From: a bacterium | Lineage (GTDB): Bacteria > Latescibacterota > UBA2968 > GCA-2709665 | DNA length: 7,010 bases | Direction: 5' to 3' | Assembly: GCA_027619145.1 (NCBI GenBank) | Contig: JAQCGA010000210.1 | Span: 1-7,010 of the forward strand | Part shown: piece after piece, positions 5,810-7,010 of the stretch | Numbering within the stretch: the stretch's first letter is position 1 | How the letters are laid out: each line of letters opens with the position of its first letter | The notes under the pieces: model-generated | Seen by the model: the letters and a program-made list of their open reading frames with translations, nothing else | Databases searched by the model: none | Told to the model about the DNA's origin: nothing | Made by a program: the position numbers and the translations under genes

Positions 5810-6733
5810 CTATTCTATTTCCAGCGGTTTTGTGAGATCCACACCTGGTAGGGTTCGATCCAGCAGGGCTTTGAGATGTTCGGCGGTAGTGACGTCTATG
5901 TTGGCACCAGGGTGACGGACTCGGTTGCTAGAGATGAGCCCGCGTAAGCGGAAGATTTCTTTGCGTACGGCGATACCTGGTTGCTGTTCGAATACGATCA
6001 GTGGCAGGTACCGGTGGTAGAGTTCGTGTACGGTGTCGAAGTCTTTTTTCTGGGCGGCGTTCACGAGGGCGAGCAAGATTTCGGGGAAGGCGAATCCGGT
6101 CATGAAGCCGTGTGAACCCCGGGCCAGATCGAAACTGCCGTAGAGTGCACCCAGGCCGGTGAGAATGGGGACGGTTCGGTTTTTCATGCCGTTGAGCAGG
6201 GCGGTGATTTTGGGTGGGGTGGGTACGGCCTCTTCTTTGATGCAGGCGACGTTGGGGATTTCGTGGACGAGGCGCAGGAGGAGAGAGGTGGACATCTGGA
6301 CCTGTGTGGAGGCGGGGTGATCCTGGACGACGATGGGGATGGAAATCCCTTCGGCGACTTGCTGGAAGAACTCGAAGATGCGGTCTTCGTTGGGGACGGG
6401 TTCACGGGAAGGAGTTACCATGACGCCGGATGCACCTAGGGATTCGGCCATGCGGCTGAGGTCGCGGGTGGCACGTGTGCCGCTGTGGCTGGTGCCTACG
6501 ATGACAGGGATTTTCCCGTCGGCGGCGAAGACAGCGGTTTTGATGAGTTGTTCCCGTTCGGCATCTATCAGGCGGTTGGATTCACCGAGTACACCGATGA
6601 TGGTGACGCCGTGGACGCCAACGTCCGCCATAAAACGGATGATGCGATCGAACGAGTGCAGGTCCAGGCTGTCCTGGTTGTCGAATGGGGTGATGAGGAT
6701 GGGAAAGACGCCTTCGAAAGGTGCGGATGACAT
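5810..6733 (-). CDS. DapA/DHDPS-family aldolase or dehydratase (not a housekeeping DapA)
   Basis: 307 residues, close to the family norm of about 290-310, and an (alpha/beta)8 class I aldolase. Visible are PILITPF (11-17), GVLGES (47-52, the GxxGE substrate-carboxylate loop), IVGTSHSGT (78-86), CIKEE with the Schiff-base lysine K166 (164-168), and GLGALYG (193-199). The catalytic tyrosine of DHDPS (usually YNxP) is replaced: the strand reads VVQDHP (135-140), with Gln137 at that site. A QDxP form is, as I recall, typical of 2-keto-3-deoxy-sugar-acid dehydratase-like members, so a sugar-acid role is more likely than lysine synthesis. The start at 6733 has AAGGAGA (6741-6747) seven bases ahead. 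That site lies within the end of the RAYT gene, whose stop is only three bases upstream. Its neighbours (lactonase-like and acid-dehydratase-like genes) support a role after the dehydration step. The exact substrate is unknown. Confidence 0.88.
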   Translation of the reverse strand: MSSAPFEGVFPILITPFDNQDSLDLHSFDRIIRFMADVGVHGVTIIGVLGESNRLIDAEREQLIKTAVFAADGKIPVIVGTSHSGTRATRDLSRMAESLGASGVMVTPSREPVPNEDRIFEFFQQVAEGISIPIVVQDHPASTQVQMSTSLLLRLVHEIPNVACIKEEAVPTPPKITALLNGMKNRTVPILTGLGALYGSFDLARGSHGFMTGFAFPEILLALVNAAQKKDFDTVHELYHRYLPLIVFEQQPGIAVRKEIFRLRGLISSNRVRHPGANIDVTTAEHLKALLDRTLPGVDLTKPLEIE

Positions 6734-6736
6734 GAA

Positions 6737-7010
6737 TCAGTCTCCTTGTAGGGTGTTCTGTGGGTTGTTTTCGTCAAGGGCCCAGCGCAATGGGTTTTCG
6801 AGGATGTATTGTCGGGTTTGATTCAGATCGTCGTCATTCCGGATGGCGTGTTCATAATAATTACGTTGCCAGAGTTTTTTGGGGAATGGCGGCCAGTTGT
6901 GTTGTTTGACGCCGTTGATATATTCGTGGGTGGTGATCGATTTGAACGCCTGAACAATGCGGCCCAATGAATTTTCTGACGTGCCTCGTGCCCTGTCGTT
7001 TTTGTAGGGG
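6737..7010 (-). CDS. REP-associated tyrosine transposase (RAYT, IS200/IS605-like), C-terminal part (5' end outside window)
   Basis: The in-frame reading is open from the right edge to the TGA at 6739-6737, giving 90 residues. A TTG at 6967 could be called as a start, but the frame stays open upstream through PYKNDRARGTSENS, so it is an internal codon. The sequence GRIVQAFKSITTHEYI followed by LWQRNYYEHAIRNDDDL and YILENPLRWALDE is the typical C-terminal half of RAYT Y1 transposases. The catalytic tyrosine is expected in the NYYEH segment, while the HUH motif would be outside the window. These enzymes cut and rejoin single-stranded REP palindromes, usually as single-copy domesticated relatives of IS200. 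Codons are more AT-rich (AAT TAT TAT GAA) than in neighbouring genes. It ends three bases before the DapA-like ATG and shares the GTAGGGG motif with the hairpins at 1378-1506. Confidence 0.85.
   Translation of the reverse strand, partial: PYKNDRARGTSENSLGRIVQAFKSITTHEYINGVKQHNWPPFPKKLWQRNYYEHAIRNDDDLNQTRQYILENPLRWALDENNPQNTLQGD
6741..6747 (-). promoter_or_regulatory. Ribosome binding site of the DapA-like gene, embedded in the RAYT coding end
   Basis: On the minus strand AAGGAGA spans the last codons of the RAYT (Gln-Gly-Asp) and lies seven bases before the DapA-like ATG. The two genes are therefore placed for read-through and coupled translation. Confidence 0.7.
7000..7010. repeat. Possible REP-like head at the right edge, inside the RAYT frame
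   Basis: TTTTGTAGGGG at the window end matches the heads of copies B and C (TTTTCGTAGGGG) apart from one missing C. It lies in the RAYT reading frame, just before the IVQAFKS region. The window ends before a second arm could be seen, so this may be a short coincidence. Confidence 0.35.

Noticed and set aside
6737..6967. RAYT as a complete 76-residue protein starting at TTG 6967
   Set aside because: The frame stays open to the window edge and the N-terminal catalytic half of the family is missing, so the TTG is an internal codon of a gene cut by the window.

Overview
The window suggests an uncultivated, polymer-degrading environmental bacterium. The genes are of the kind found in Poribacteria, Latescibacterota, Planctomycetes or Lentisphaerae genomes: heparinase-like lyases, amidohydrolase-2 lactonases, divergent enolase-superfamily enzymes and DapA-like enzymes. 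It also carries GTAGGGGC-type hairpin repeats and a REP-associated transposase (RAYT). No phylogenetic marker is present, so this placement is a low-confidence impression. Every gene I accept lies on the minus strand, with a strong preference for C at third codon positions. That bias creates long but spurious open frames on the other strand.

Layout in the direction of transcription (right to left). (1) 7010-6737: 3' part of a RAYT-type Y1 transposase, whose 5' part lies outside the window. (2) 6733-5810: a DapA/DHDPS-family aldolase or dehydratase; its ribosome binding site lies inside the last codons of the RAYT. (3) 5809-5553: 257 bp with no gene, holding a repeat-like palindrome and a small hairpin. 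(4) 5552-4338: an enolase-superfamily (mandelate racemase/muconate lactonizing-like) protein. (5) 4324-2510: a 604-residue protein that looks like a GATase1/ThuA-like domain followed by a NodB-like deacetylase barrel. (6) 2513-1674: an amidohydrolase-2 (sugar-lactonase type) protein, overlapping gene 5 by ATGA. (7) 1673-1219: 455 bp with no credible gene, packed with repeats: three covarying GTAGGGGC hairpins, a partial fourth copy, and a ten-base-phased repeat just upstream of the next gene. (8) 1218-1: the N-terminal 406 residues of a heparinase II/III or alginate-lyase-like protein that runs off the left edge.

Genes 4-6 are tightly coupled (13-nt gap, then a 4-bp overlap) and are probably one transcript. 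Genes 2 and 8 are separated from them by repeat-bearing gaps but share strand and theme. The combination of polysaccharide lyase, deacetylase-like protein, lactonase-like amidohydrolase, acid-dehydratase-like enolase-superfamily protein and 2-keto-3-deoxy-acid aldolase/dehydratase-like protein resembles a non-phosphorylative sugar-acid catabolic module for an acidic polysaccharide. That pathway is inferred. No oxidoreductase, transporter or regulator is visible here. The most noteworthy point is that several of these enzymes lack an active-site residue that is standard for their family, so substrate and chemistry should not be assigned by family name alone.
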